From positions 1-32,353 of the forward strand of contig CAADWU010000061.1 in NCBI GenBank assembly GCA_900752845.1: 32,353 nucleotides of DNA. Reading direction: 5' to 3'. The notes under the pieces were generated by a model. That model saw only the letters and a program-made list of their open reading frames with translations. It searched no databases and had not been told where the DNA came from. Shown piece by piece: positions 1-7,510 of this stretch (the first letter of the stretch is position 1; each line of letters opens with the position of its first letter). The DNA comes from Candidatus Gastranaerophilales bacterium (lineage in GTDB: Bacteria; Cyanobacteriota; Vampirovibrionia; Gastranaerophilales; Gastranaerophilaceae). Both the position numbers and the translations under genes were made by a program.

Positions 1-48
1 ATAAAATATAAAATAAATAAATATTTTTAAGAACGAATATTACTTTTT

Positions 49-771
49 TTAACGACAAGTTTGACACTGCCTGCATACTGACAAATCTTCACAAAGTATA
101 ACAGTAATTTTTTCGCCTGCTTTTGCATGATATTTTAATCCGGGTGTTACAAGCCCTGTAATTAAGCCAACTGTTGTACCGACAGGAATACCGATAGCAT
201 AGCCCACGCCCAGCTTAGCAGGATTTGGTATGAAAGCAAAACCTGTACCGGCTCCTGCACCTACAATACCAAGACCTAAAGTATATGCTGTTAATTTTCC
301 TGCCGTATGCCATCCGTCCTCTTTTAACGAGGAATCTTTTGTTAATGGTTTTGCAGACATAGCGATTGTTGTTCCGTCGGGAAGTAACAAACATTCAAAA
401 TTTAAATACACTCGTGCATTTTTATTAGGGACACGCTGCTTCTCTATTCTGATAATTGTTGCAACAACTTTTGAACAGGCAGGAATTAATAACGTACCTT
501 CCTGAGTGTATATAGCTTCCGGAACATCGAAATTTACCCTGTCGCCAGCTTTTGAACATTCTGATAAAAATTTACACGAAAATGCAACTTTAAAAGCATT
601 ACCCTTACATATTATATTTCTGAGGTTTGTAACTGTAACACTGTCACTCATAGCACCTTTTTCGCAAAACATATGTTCACGTGCAATAATCTGTTCATCA
701 CATCCGCAATCAGAAGCGTATACAGCCACTCCCACCAGCAATGTTATCAATAACGTAAGTATTCTTTTCAT
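49..771 (-). CDS. Secreted hypothetical protein with C-terminal glycine-rich hydrophobic segment
   Basis: The product is 240 residues if it starts at the ATG at 769-771. That start gives a clean signal peptide (MKRILTLLITLLVGVAVYAS); the frame extends upstream to a TTG that would spoil it. The mature part begins Cys-rich (DCGCDEQ), then has a beta-rich segment with a pattern like 'lipaCSKVvATIIRIEKqR...LLLPDGTTIAM', loosely reminiscent of the beta domain of TrbI/VirB10-type proteins. A Gly/Ala-rich hydrophobic stretch (about residues 165-210) could insert in or cross a membrane, and the C-terminus has a CRQCQTC motif. I see no catalytic motif. No Shine-Dalgarno precedes the start. Export is well supported; the function is unknown and the TrbI/VirB10 resemblance is only a visual impression. 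Confidence 0.7.
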   Translation of the reverse strand: MKRILTLLITLLVGVAVYASDCGCDEQIIAREHMFCEKGAMSDSVTVTNLRNIICKGNAFKVAFSCKFLSECSKAGDRVNFDVPEAIYTQEGTLLIPACSKVVATIIRIEKQRVPNKNARVYLNFECLLLPDGTTIAMSAKPLTKDSSLKEDGWHTAGKLTAYTLGLGIVGAGAGTGFAFIPNPAKLGVGYAIGIPVGTTVGLITGLVTPGLKYHAKAGEKITVILCEDLSVCRQCQTCR

Positions 772-944
772 AACATAATAATGATTTATCTGTTTATAAA
801 AAATATCTATTGCTCTCAATCATATTTATAAAGATTATTTAATATATTATAAAATTTTAAAAATTTTTATTAACCGCAATGACCGTCTGACATGGTAATG
901 GTAAAATCAAGGTTTTATCTCAAAATTATTTTAAGGAGGTAAAA

Positions 945-1919
945 ATGAAAGAACCATCATCAAAAAAACCATATTTAGACAAAGTAACAGAAATTTTTAT
1001 TAAAGAAGTAGAATTAAAAGGCGGAAAACCTTTATATGAATTGACACCTGCTGAAGCTAGAGAATTTCTTACAAACCTGCAATATCAGTATCATAAAAAT
1101 ATTGATGCAGATGTAGAAGATGTAGAAATTTTCAGTGAACTTGCAGGTACAATAAGTTTAAGACTTGTCAGACCAAAAGAGCATAAAGATGAAAAACTTC
1201 CGCTTATAGTATACTGTCATGGTGGCGGCTGGATTTTAGGAGATGCTCAAAGCTTCGATATGACAATAAGAACTATTGCAAATCATACAAAATCAGTTGT
1301 AGCTTTTGTCAATTATTCACGTTCTCCCGAGTCTCAGTATCCTGCTGCATTAAATCAAATTTACGGAGCAATGAAATATTTATATGAAAATCCGGATGAA
1401 TATAATATTGACTCCGAAAATATAGCAATAACAGGCGACAGCGCAGGCGGAAATATGGCTGCCGCTGCTGCAATTAAAGCAAATAAAGACGGAACAGTTC
1501 AGCTAAAATGTGAAGCACTTGTATACCCTGTAACAGATGCTGATATGAAAACAGAATCTTACGACCAGTTTAAAGACGGTCCCTGGCTTACCAAAAAAGC
1601 TATGGAATGGTTCTGGGATGCATATATTCCAGAAAAGAACAAGCGTAAAGACATTTACGCATCTCCGTTAAAAGCAGATATCGACGATCTTGTAGGGCTT
1701 CCGCCAACTCTGATTATTACTGCAGAAAACGATGTTCTAAGAGATGAAGGAGAAGCTTATGCACGAAGACTGATAGAAGCCGATGTTGATACTGTATGTG
1801 TAAGAATAAATAATATACATCATGACTTTTTACTCTTAAACGGGTTACGAGAAAGTAAAGCAACAAAAACAGCATATAAAATTTTATGCAAGTTTTTAAA
1901 ACATCACTTACATGACTAA
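945..1919 (+). CDS. Alpha/beta hydrolase fold-3 esterase/lipase (HSL family)
   Basis: A 324-residue cytoplasmic carboxylesterase of the hormone-sensitive-lipase type, expected to hydrolyse short-chain acyl esters. The HGGG oxyanion-hole motif is at residues 92-95 (HGGGWILG). The nucleophile elbow GDSAGGN is at 164-170 with Ser166. The acid is Asp263 in ITAENDVLRDEG and the base is His292 or His293 in NNIHHDF. Length and motif order fit the family. The start is fixed by an excellent Shine-Dalgarno (AAGGAGG, 5 nt before the ATG). It stands alone and converges on an alcohol dehydrogenase across a shared terminator. The natural substrate cannot be read from sequence. Confidence 0.93.
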   Translation: MKEPSSKKPYLDKVTEIFIKEVELKGGKPLYELTPAEAREFLTNLQYQYHKNIDADVEDVEIFSELAGTISLRLVRPKEHKDEKLPLIVYCHGGGWILGDAQSFDMTIRTIANHTKSVVAFVNYSRSPESQYPAALNQIYGAMKYLYENPDEYNIDSENIAITGDSAGGNMAAAAAIKANKDGTVQLKCEALVYPVTDADMKTESYDQFKDGPWLTKKAMEWFWDAYIPEKNKRKDIYASPLKADIDDLVGLPPTLIITAENDVLRDEGEAYARRLIEADVDTVCVRINNIHHDFLLLNGLRESKATKTAYKILCKFLKHHLHD

Positions 1920-1920
1920 A

Positions 1921-1943
1921 AAAGAGGGGTAAAACCCTCTTTT
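1921..1943. terminator. Bidirectional rho-independent terminator
   Basis: An 8-bp stem (AAAGAGGG / CCCTCTTT) with a 6-nt loop has A residues on one side and T residues on the other. It lies between two convergent genes and can serve both the esterase and the alcohol dehydrogenase. Confidence 0.85.
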
Positions 1944-2988
1944 AATTTATTATTGCAATCTTTAAACAATTATCTGATTTATTTCCGAAAATTTCATAAG
2001 CCTCTAAAATATCGTCCAGAGAAAATTTATGTGTAATTAAAAAATCCGTATTAATTTTTTTCTCTGATATTAATTTTACCAGCTTTTGACAATTAACGGC
2101 ATCCACCCCTCCGGTTTTAAATATCAAATTTTTTCCGTACATTTCAGGAAGCGGCAATATTTGATTTTCTTCATACATTGCAACAAGTGCAACAACAGCA
2201 TTAGCTCTTGCAATTTTCCATGCAATTTGGAAAGTATCCTTTCCGCCTGCAGCTTCGATAACACAATCAGCACCACGTCCTTCTGTTAAATCTTTAACAG
2301 CTTTTTGAACATCGGTTTTTTCAGGATTTATAACATAATCTGCAAGATTTTGTTGTTTTGCAAGCTCTAATCTTGTTTCATCAATATCAATAACGATTAC
2401 ATTTGTTGCCCCCATAAGTTTTGCACTCATCATAGAACATAATCCCACAGGACCTGCTCCGATTATCGCAACAATGTCGCCTTGTCTAATTTCGCAAATC
2501 TCTGCACCCCAATAACCGCTTGATAAAATATCACCGACAAACAGTGCGTTTTCGTATGAAACGTTATCAGGAAGCTTTGTCAATCCTGTGTCTGCAAAAG
2601 GGACCCTGACATATTCAGACTGACATCCGTCGATTGTACATCCGATTTCCCAGCCTCCGAATTGACAGTTATTTATATATCCTCTTTTGCAGAACCAGCA
2701 TTCACCGCAATAAGTTTCACAATTAGCAGAAACTCTGTCACCTGCTTTTAAATTTTTTATACCGCTTCCTACACTAACAACTTCTCCGACAAACTCATGC
2801 CCCAAAATGGTTTCAGGAACAGCTTTTGGTACAAATCCTCCTATTATGTGCAAATCGCTTGTACATATTGATGACATTGTAACTTTTACAATTGCATCTC
2901 TTTCATTTTTTATTTCAGGCAAAGGGCGCATTTCAAAAGATGCAGTACCGTCTTTATGCCATACACAGGCTTTCATTAAATCTGTCAT
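1942..2988 (-). CDS. Zinc-dependent medium-chain alcohol dehydrogenase
   Basis: A 348-residue NAD(P)-dependent zinc alcohol dehydrogenase of the MDR superfamily. Catalytic zinc ligands appear to be Cys42 (SSICTSDLH), His64-Glu65 (GHE) and probably Asp153 (FVGDILSSGYWGAE), the pattern of secondary alcohol dehydrogenases. The structural zinc site is intact: Cys94, Cys97, Cys100 and Cys108. The Rossmann motif GAGPVG is at 177-182, and Asp201 at the end of the second strand argues for NAD rather than NADP. The start at 2988 is chosen because GGAGG lies 5 nt upstream; the frame extends 4 codons further to a weaker TTG. The family is secure, the substrate is not. Confidence 0.93.
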   Translation of the reverse strand: MTDLMKACVWHKDGTASFEMRPLPEIKNERDAIVKVTMSSICTSDLHIIGGFVPKAVPETILGHEFVGEVVSVGSGIKNLKAGDRVSANCETYCGECWFCKRGYINNCQFGGWEIGCTIDGCQSEYVRVPFADTGLTKLPDNVSYENALFVGDILSSGYWGAEICEIRQGDIVAIIGAGPVGLCSMMSAKLMGATNVIVIDIDETRLELAKQQNLADYVINPEKTDVQKAVKDLTEGRGADCVIEAAGGKDTFQIAWKIARANAVVALVAMYEENQILPLPEMYGKNLIFKTGGVDAVNCQKLVKLISEKKINTDFLITHKFSLDDILEAYEIFGNKSDNCLKIAIIN

Positions 2989-3029
2989 ACAAACCTCCAA
3001 GCCGAGTATAACATATAATTTTAAAATAG

Positions 3030-3054
3030 AAAAAGCTCCTTTTTGGAGCTTTTT
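3030..3054 (-). terminator. Rho-independent terminator after the YvlD-like gene
   Basis: A 10-bp stem (AAAAAGCTCC / GGAGCTTTTT) with a 5-T loop begins immediately after the stop codon at 3055-3057. On the minus strand the stem is followed by a T-rich stretch. Confidence 0.8.
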
Positions 3055-3402
3055 CTAATCTGCATTGTTCAATGTTACCATATTTATAATTAAACCTAAG
3101 AACGAGAGAACAATGGACCCCAAAAACGCTGCCAAAAAACCGTCCACATAAAATCCCGGAGCAATATAACCGGCAAGCAAGAATAGCAATGCGTTGATTA
3201 TAAGTCCCAAAATTCCAAGTGTTAATATGTTAATCGGCAATGTAATAAGAATCAGTAAAGGTCTTATAAATATATTTATAAGAGCCATGATTACAGTAAC
3301 CAGCATAGCACTCTGGAAATTATCAACTTCAATTCCGGGTACTAACCAAGCTACAAATATTATTGCAATTGCAAATAATATCCATCTTAAAAGTAAAATC
3401 AT
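3055..3402 (-). CDS. YvlD / phage-holin-4 family small membrane protein
   Basis: A 115-residue integral membrane protein with four hydrophobic segments and the conserved core of the family once called 'Mycobacterial 4 TMS phage holin' (YvlD-like): WLVPGIEVDNF, then NIFIRPLLILITLPINILTLGI, then a glycine-rich segment ending in the FLGSIVLSFLGLIIN region. The GI(x)NxxIRP-like signature identifies the family. Despite the name it is a normal chromosomal gene with no phage genes around it. A Shine-Dalgarno-like AGGAA lies about 9 nt before the ATG, and a terminator follows directly. The function of the family is not settled; an envelope-stress role has been suggested for Bacillus YvlD. Confidence 0.85.
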   Translation of the reverse strand: MILLLRWILFAIAIIFVAWLVPGIEVDNFQSAMLVTVIMALINIFIRPLLILITLPINILTLGILGLIINALLFLLAGYIAPGFYVDGFLAAFLGSIVLSFLGLIINMVTLNNAD

Positions 3403-3534
3403 AACATATTCCTTTCTACATATTCAGTTTAAATTTTTGTGAAAAATTTTTCATTACTCTAAAAGCTAATAAACAACTTGATAATATTAGACTTTAAGTA
3501 TATAATTATGCTCGTAAACAATAGAGAGGGTTTT

Positions 3535-3909
3535 ATGAAACAAAATATTTTAATTGCACTTGCAGTTATTCTGCTTGCATCAATGTGGATTCAGTTCGCA
3601 AATCAAAACGCTAACGACAGATATGCAGTAATTACGGGCAGTAATATGATGACAATACTACTTGATAAAAAAACAGGCGTAACATGGAGAAATTGTATCT
3701 GCAACGAAAAAACAAATATTCCGGGATGCTGGGAAAGAATGAATACAATTAATCCTGAAAAATACAGCAAACCTTTAGGTGAAGTTTCTATTAATAAAAA
3801 AATTCAAGCAGATATTAAAAGACAAGAAAAATTACAAAAAAAGATGAATGAAAACAAACAAAATCCGCCTGTACAAGGTCAAACACAACCTATAACAATC
3901 GGAAATTAA
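3535..3909 (+). CDS. Small membrane-anchored hypothetical protein
   Basis: A 124-residue protein. The start at 3535 is supported by GAGAGGG 4 nt upstream and by a typical signal-anchor (MKQNILIALAVILLASMWIQF); earlier in-frame ATGs would add a non-hydrophobic tail. After the anchor comes a short folded-looking segment (RYAVITGSNMMTILLDKKTGVTWRNC) with Cys residues, then a Lys/Gln/Pro-rich, probably disordered C-terminus. The 'ILLDKKTGVTWR' stretch resembles the beta-hairpin of small lipoprotein-like domains that often follow a membrane anchor. No enzymatic motif is visible and I do not recognise a named family. Confidence 0.75.
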   Translation: MKQNILIALAVILLASMWIQFANQNANDRYAVITGSNMMTILLDKKTGVTWRNCICNEKTNIPGCWERMNTINPEKYSKPLGEVSINKKIQADIKRQEKLQKKMNENKQNPPVQGQTQPITIGN

Positions 3910-3910
3910 A

Positions 3911-3936
3911 AAAAGAGGCTAATCAAAGCCTCTTTT
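3911..3936. terminator. Bidirectional rho-independent terminator
   Basis: A 9-bp stem (AAAAGAGGC / GCCTCTTTT) with an 8-nt loop, flanked by A's and T's, lies between convergent genes. Confidence 0.85.
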
Positions 3937-3952
3937 TTATTATTATATTAAT

Positions 3953-4300
3953 TTATTGTTTATCCAAGACTTTTATCAAATGCCATCCGAATTGTGTATA
4001 CACAGGCTCTGTCACCTCACCCACAGGTGTTGCAAAAGCAGCTTTTTCAAACTCTTTTACCATTTGACCACGCCCGAAATAGCCTAAGTCACCACCGTTT
4101 TTACCCGACGGACACATTGAATATGTTCTTGCATAATATTCAAAATTTCCACCGTCATCAATTGCTTTTTTAATTTGGATTGCTTCTGCAGAAGTTTTAA
4201 CCAAGATATGTTCTGCTCGTACTTTTTCAAAATCCTGAGCAAAGCACACGCCTGTCAAAAGCATTAACATCATAAATAATTTTAAAACATTTTTCATCAT
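3953..4300 (-). CDS. Secreted parvulin-type peptidyl-prolyl isomerase
   Basis: A 115-residue PpiC/parvulin-like foldase made of a signal peptide (residues 1-22, ending CFAQ) and a single rotamase domain. Family landmarks are all present: RAEHILVKT at the start of the domain, then YSMCPSGKNGGDLGYFGRGQMVKEFE and the closing FGWHLIKVLDKQ. It should catalyse cis-trans isomerisation of prolyl bonds in exported proteins. It lacks the N-terminal chaperone domain of PrsA/SurA and so is a minimal form. AGGA lies 8 nt before the first ATG; a second ATG follows directly, so the start is uncertain by one codon. Confidence 0.92.
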   Translation of the reverse strand: MMKNVLKLFMMLMLLTGVCFAQDFEKVRAEHILVKTSAEAIQIKKAIDDGGNFEYYARTYSMCPSGKNGGDLGYFGRGQMVKEFEKAAFATPVGEVTEPVYTQFGWHLIKVLDKQ

Positions 4301-4333
4301 AATAATTATCCTATATAAAAGTATCTTTGTTTT

Positions 4334-4993
4334 CTATTGTCCTGTCAGCTTAATTTGGTTTCTGCCGTTTTCCTTGGCATTATAAAGTGCCTTATCAGCT
4401 TTATCAAATATATCCCAAGAATTTTCAATATCTTTGTTAGAAGATATTCCGCCGCTGATTGTTACTTTTAAATCCTGACCTTTGTATATGAAACGATTTT
4501 CTTCAACAGCCTTACGAAGTCTTTCCAATGGGATTACAGCATTTTCAAGAGGTGTTTCAGTTAAAAGTATAACAAATTCTTCACCGCCATATCTGAATAT
4601 CATATCAGTCTGGCGGAAATTTTGTACAAGCAGATATGCAAGTTCTTTCAATACATAATCACCGCAGGAATGACCGTATGTATCATTGAATGTTTTAAAC
4701 AAATCAATATCTATAACAGCAAGACTTAAATCAGATTTATAACGTCTTGAACGCTTAAACTCTCTTTCAAAAGTCATCTCAAAATGTCTTCTGTTATAAA
4801 GATTTGTCAAACCGTCAGTGATTGACAGCTGTCTTGTTTGAGTGTACATAAAATTAATCTTTTTAATAACATCATTCTTGTTGTCATCGGGAATATCAAA
4901 ACTTTCAATGATGTTAGTAATATTTTGCTGAATTTCATCCAAAATATCTGAGGGTATATCAAATTCATTATTTTTTATATTTGTATCTTCCAT
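4334..4993 (-). CDS. GGDEF-domain diguanylate cyclase
   Basis: A 219-residue cytosolic protein predicted to make cyclic di-GMP from two GTP. The N-terminal ~50 residues form a helical, possibly coiled-coil segment without a recognisable sensor. The catalytic domain starts at DGLTNLYNRRHFE (about 60-72), has the metal-binding VIDIDLFKTFND segment and the active-site loop GGEEF at 136-140. RQTD at 127-130 has the exact five-residue spacing from GGEEF expected of the allosteric product-inhibition site. It should therefore be active and feedback-inhibited. It is divergent from the HD-domain gene, 68 nt away. No Shine-Dalgarno is seen; an extended -10-like TGGTATGAT ends 11 nt before the ATG. Confidence 0.94.
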   Translation of the reverse strand: MEDTNIKNNEFDIPSDILDEIQQNITNIIESFDIPDDNKNDVIKKINFMYTQTRQLSITDGLTNLYNRRHFEMTFEREFKRSRRYKSDLSLAVIDIDLFKTFNDTYGHSCGDYVLKELAYLLVQNFRQTDMIFRYGGEEFVILLTETPLENAVIPLERLRKAVEENRFIYKGQDLKVTISGGISSNKDIENSWDIFDKADKALYNAKENGRNQIKLTGQ

Positions 4994-5061
4994 AACCGAT
5001 TTATATCATACCAAAAATATTGTGCGCAATCCATTTTTTTGCTAAAGTTAATATATTAATT

Positions 5062-5649
5062 ATGAAATTGTCTGCTGAACAAATGCTCAATAAATATTCA
5101 AGAAGCACTTCTCATCCCGCTGAAGTGAGAAGACTTGCAATGATGGTTTTTGATGAGGTGAATGAAAAAGTTCACGAAATGTCCAACAAAGATAGAAAAT
5201 ACCTTGAAGCAGCAGCATTACTGCATGACATCGGTTATTACATTGATTCCAAAGGTCATAACAAACACAGCATGCGTATGGTTATTGAAAACGGAATTGA
5301 TGGTTTTAATGAACAAGATGTAAAAATAATCGGCTGTATTTGCAGATACCACAGAGGCGGTCTTCCTGACAAAGAAGAACACGAGTTTTATAACACTCTT
5401 AAAAAAAAAGACAGAAAAAAAGTTAAACGTCTGGCAGGTATACTAAAAATTTGTGATGGTCTGGACAGAGGTCATCTAAATCTCGTAAAAGTTATAAAAA
5501 TTAATTATGATGAAGAAAATAATATTGCAGAGTTTATTCTCACCCCGAACACTCCAGAATTCCGCCCGGATATTTCATCTGCAATAAGAAAACGTGACCT
5601 TTTTGAAATAGGTTTTAAGTGTCAAAGCATTATTAAATTCTGCGAATAA
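5062..5649 (+). CDS. Stand-alone HD-domain protein like the Ppx/GppA C-terminal domain
   Basis: A 195-residue protein. The HD metal motif is ALLHDIGYYIDSKGHNKHS, and the later segments (CICRYHRGGLPD, RLAGILKICDGLDRGHL) match the helical HD domain that forms the C-terminal half of exopolyphosphatase/guanosine pentaphosphatase enzymes. The N-terminal actin-like phosphatase domain is absent here. This may be a free regulatory or phosphohydrolase subunit acting on nucleotides or polyphosphate; that is inference. The ATG at 5062 is preferred to a TTG 14 codons upstream. No Shine-Dalgarno is seen; TATATT ends a few nt before the ATG. Confidence 0.82.
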   Translation: MKLSAEQMLNKYSRSTSHPAEVRRLAMMVFDEVNEKVHEMSNKDRKYLEAAALLHDIGYYIDSKGHNKHSMRMVIENGIDGFNEQDVKIIGCICRYHRGGLPDKEEHEFYNTLKKKDRKKVKRLAGILKICDGLDRGHLNLVKVIKINYDEENNIAEFILTPNTPEFRPDISSAIRKRDLFEIGFKCQSIIKFCE

Positions 5650-5918
5650 CATATTGTAAAATTTTTGTTACAATTGCCTTAGTTTTGTAACATTTCTTCA
5701 TGAAAAATACTTTATATAAGTAAGGGAAAAAATATGAAAGGATTACGACAGCCTAAAATGCAAACAGATGCGAGGGATAAGTCGTAAGATGCTGAAACAA
5801 GTTCAGCATGACAACCCGAGTGCATTAGCCGATTAAAGCCGATAACTGAATGGTAATCAAGTAACACAAAAATTTTTAAAAGGCGCAATTTAGGCAGTTG
5901 TAAGCAACGGTAAAAAAA
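5650..5918. other. Non-coding spacer with a dispersed palindrome
   Basis: A 269-nt spacer. It holds a dispersed-repeat hairpin at 5789-5809 and a tiny ORF of 17 codons at 5734-5787 with a weak AGGG upstream, which I do not count as a gene. I checked it for riboswitch-like conserved cores (cobalamin, SAM, TPP, c-di-GMP) and did not recognise one. The downstream part (5860-5918) is A-rich and leads into the next small gene. Confidence 0.5.
5789..5809. repeat. Dispersed palindromic repeat (the kind that reads 'HAELVSAS' in spurious ORFs)
   Basis: A perfect 8-bp stem (ATGCTGAA / TTCAGCAT) with loop ACAAG. Read on the minus strand it gives CHAELVSAS, a peptide seen very often in spurious annotations across many bacterial phyla because of an abundant interspersed palindrome of this type. 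Its presence here is direct observation; membership of that repeat class is recalled knowledge, not checked. Confidence 0.6.
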
Positions 5919-6200
5919 ATGAGTTTCGATGTAAACGTTTTGAGCACAAAGCCTGTAATCAAAGCAGCAGCATCAATGCAAAATGACGGCGGTGCCGGCA
6001 ACTTAGGTTATATGGCTCAAGGGGAAAAAGAAGAAAAAAAAGAAAAAAAATATTTGGAAGAAAGCATCTTTATAAAAAAAGATGAAAGTGATGTTTTCGG
6101 ATTTGACAAAGAGCCTGAATTACCTGATGAACCATTTTCATTAGCAAAATTTATTGCAGAAATAATTTATAACATTAAAAAACTGTTTATTAAAAAATAG
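5919..6200 (+). CDS. Small hypothetical protein
   Basis: A 93-residue protein. The first ~35 residues (MSFDVNVLSTKPVIKAAASM...GNLGYMAQG) are Ala/Gly/Asn-rich, followed by a Lys/Glu run (EKEEKKEKKYLEE) and a C-terminal amphipathic helix (FSLAKFIAEIIYNIKKLFIKK) that could associate with a membrane. No Shine-Dalgarno is obvious. It ends 21 nt before homoserine dehydrogenase, whose likely promoter begins just after its stop. Base composition matches its neighbours. I do not recognise a family; the ORF is probably real because the protein has a structured pattern. Confidence 0.6.
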   Translation: MSFDVNVLSTKPVIKAAASMQNDGGAGNLGYMAQGEKEEKKEKKYLEESIFIKKDESDVFGFDKEPELPDEPFSLAKFIAEIIYNIKKLFIKK

Positions 6201-6206
6201 TGTTTA

Positions 6207-6215
6207 TGTTATGAT
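6207..6215 (+). promoter_or_regulatory. Extended -10 promoter for hom, leaderless configuration
   Basis: TGTTATGAT (TGn plus TATGAT) ends 6 nt before the ATG of hom, so a start site at the normal distance would fall on the initiation codon itself. No clear -35 and no Shine-Dalgarno are present. Confidence 0.5.
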
Positions 6216-6221
6216 TTTAAT

Positions 6222-7490
6222 ATGGAAAAGAAAATTAAAATCGGATTAATCGGGCTTGGTACTGTAGGCTCAGGGGTATTTAAGACTTTAAAGTCTTTTG
6301 ACAATGTGGAAGTAACTAAAATTGCAGTACGTAATATTAACAAAAAACGTGACATAGAAGGACTTGATAACTCTATTATTACAGATAATGCTTATGAAGT
6401 TGTTAATGATCCCGATATTGATATTGTTGCAGAACTTGTGGGAGGTATCGAACCCGCATTTGAATTGATTACAACTGCCATAAAAAACGGAAAACATATT
6501 GTTACGGCAAACAAAGAACTTCTTGCTAAACGAGGCGAAGAATTATTTAATATTGCAGAAGAATACAATAAAGTTGTTTTATACGAAGCTGCAATCGCAG
6601 GCGGCATTCCAATTATCATGCCTGTTAAGACAATTCTTGCAGGAAACAAAATTAATCATATTGAAGCAATCGTAAACGGTACAACAAACTATATTTTAAC
6701 TAAAATGGATGTGCAAAAAGCTTCATACAATGATGTTTTGAAAGAAGCTCAGGAATTAGGATATGCAGAAGCTGACCCTACAGGCGACGTTGAAGGTTTT
6801 GATGCGGCATATAAAATTGCTACGCTTGCTTCAATTACTTTTCAAAAACGTATAAAAATTGAAAACGTATACAGAGAAGGAATTACAAAAATTCGTTCTG
6901 AAGATATGGAAGCTGCAAATGATTTAGGCTACAAAATTAAACTTATAGCATCAGCTCACATGGACGAAGAAGGAAATGCTGATGTAAGAGTTCATCCTAT
7001 GCTTGTTTCAAAAAAATCCACTCTTGCACATATAGATTACGTAACAAATGCAGTATCTTTAAGCGGACATCCTGTCGGAAGTATAACGCTTTCAGGACCC
7101 GGAGCAGGAGAATTTCCTACAGCAAGCTCTGTTGTAGGCGATATACTTGCTATTGCAGCAGAAATCGGTAAGTCAGAATATATTCTTCCGATGATGAGAT
7201 GCAAACATAACTCTACAGCTCACATGGTTGATATTTCAGAAACCACAAACAAATATTATTTATCAATTACTGCGAAAAACAATAAAGGTGTAATCGGAAA
7301 AATCGGTACGATTTGTGCAGATAATAATATAAGTCTTGCAAGTATTGTACAACGCTGTGTATCTGATGATAACACCGCAAACATTACAGTGATTACAGAA
7401 CTTGTAAAAGAAAAGAATATGCAAAATGCGATTAAATTGATTGAACAGGACGGAAACAAAGTAAACAGCCTTATCAGGGTTCAGGTATAA
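6222..7490 (+). CDS. hom: Homoserine dehydrogenase
   Basis: 422 residues; NAD(P)H-dependent reduction of aspartate semialdehyde to homoserine in threonine/methionine synthesis. The N-terminal Rossmann motif GLIGLGTVGSG is at 8-18. The central catalytic domain has VTANKELLAK, the signature VNGTTNYILTKM and EAQELGYAEADPTGDVEGFDAAYK with the conserved catalytic Asp/Lys region. A C-terminal ACT domain (about residues 345-420, starting YYLSITAKNNKGVIGKIGTI) points to allosteric control, as in threonine-sensitive enzymes. It lacks an aspartokinase domain, so it is the monofunctional form. It is followed 20 nt later by threonine synthase, forming a two-gene threonine operon. Confidence 0.97.
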   Translation: MEKKIKIGLIGLGTVGSGVFKTLKSFDNVEVTKIAVRNINKKRDIEGLDNSIITDNAYEVVNDPDIDIVAELVGGIEPAFELITTAIKNGKHIVTANKELLAKRGEELFNIAEEYNKVVLYEAAIAGGIPIIMPVKTILAGNKINHIEAIVNGTTNYILTKMDVQKASYNDVLKEAQELGYAEADPTGDVEGFDAAYKIATLASITFQKRIKIENVYREGITKIRSEDMEAANDLGYKIKLIASAHMDEEGNADVRVHPMLVSKKSTLAHIDYVTNAVSLSGHPVGSITLSGPGAGEFPTASSVVGDILAIAAEIGKSEYILPMMRCKHNSTAHMVDISETTNKYYLSITAKNNKGVIGKIGTICADNNISLASIVQRCVSDDNTANITVITELVKEKNMQNAIKLIEQDGNKVNSLIRVQV

Positions 7491-7510
7491 TAAGAAAGCT
7501 AAGGTGAAAT

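Noticed and set aside
3055..3402. Phage holin indicating a prophage
   Set aside because: It is the YvlD/holin-4-2 family, common on chromosomes; no phage structural, lysis or integrase genes are nearby.
5734..5787. 17-codon ORF as a threonine-operon leader peptide
   Set aside because: It has a single Thr and no Ile run, no attenuator follows, and another gene lies between it and hom.
5700..5842. Minus-strand ORF encoding ...CHAELVSAS...
   Set aside because: It is the typical spurious reading of a widespread dispersed palindrome.
5650..5918. Riboswitch upstream of the threonine genes
   Set aside because: No conserved riboswitch core could be recognised by eye; an Rfam search would decide.
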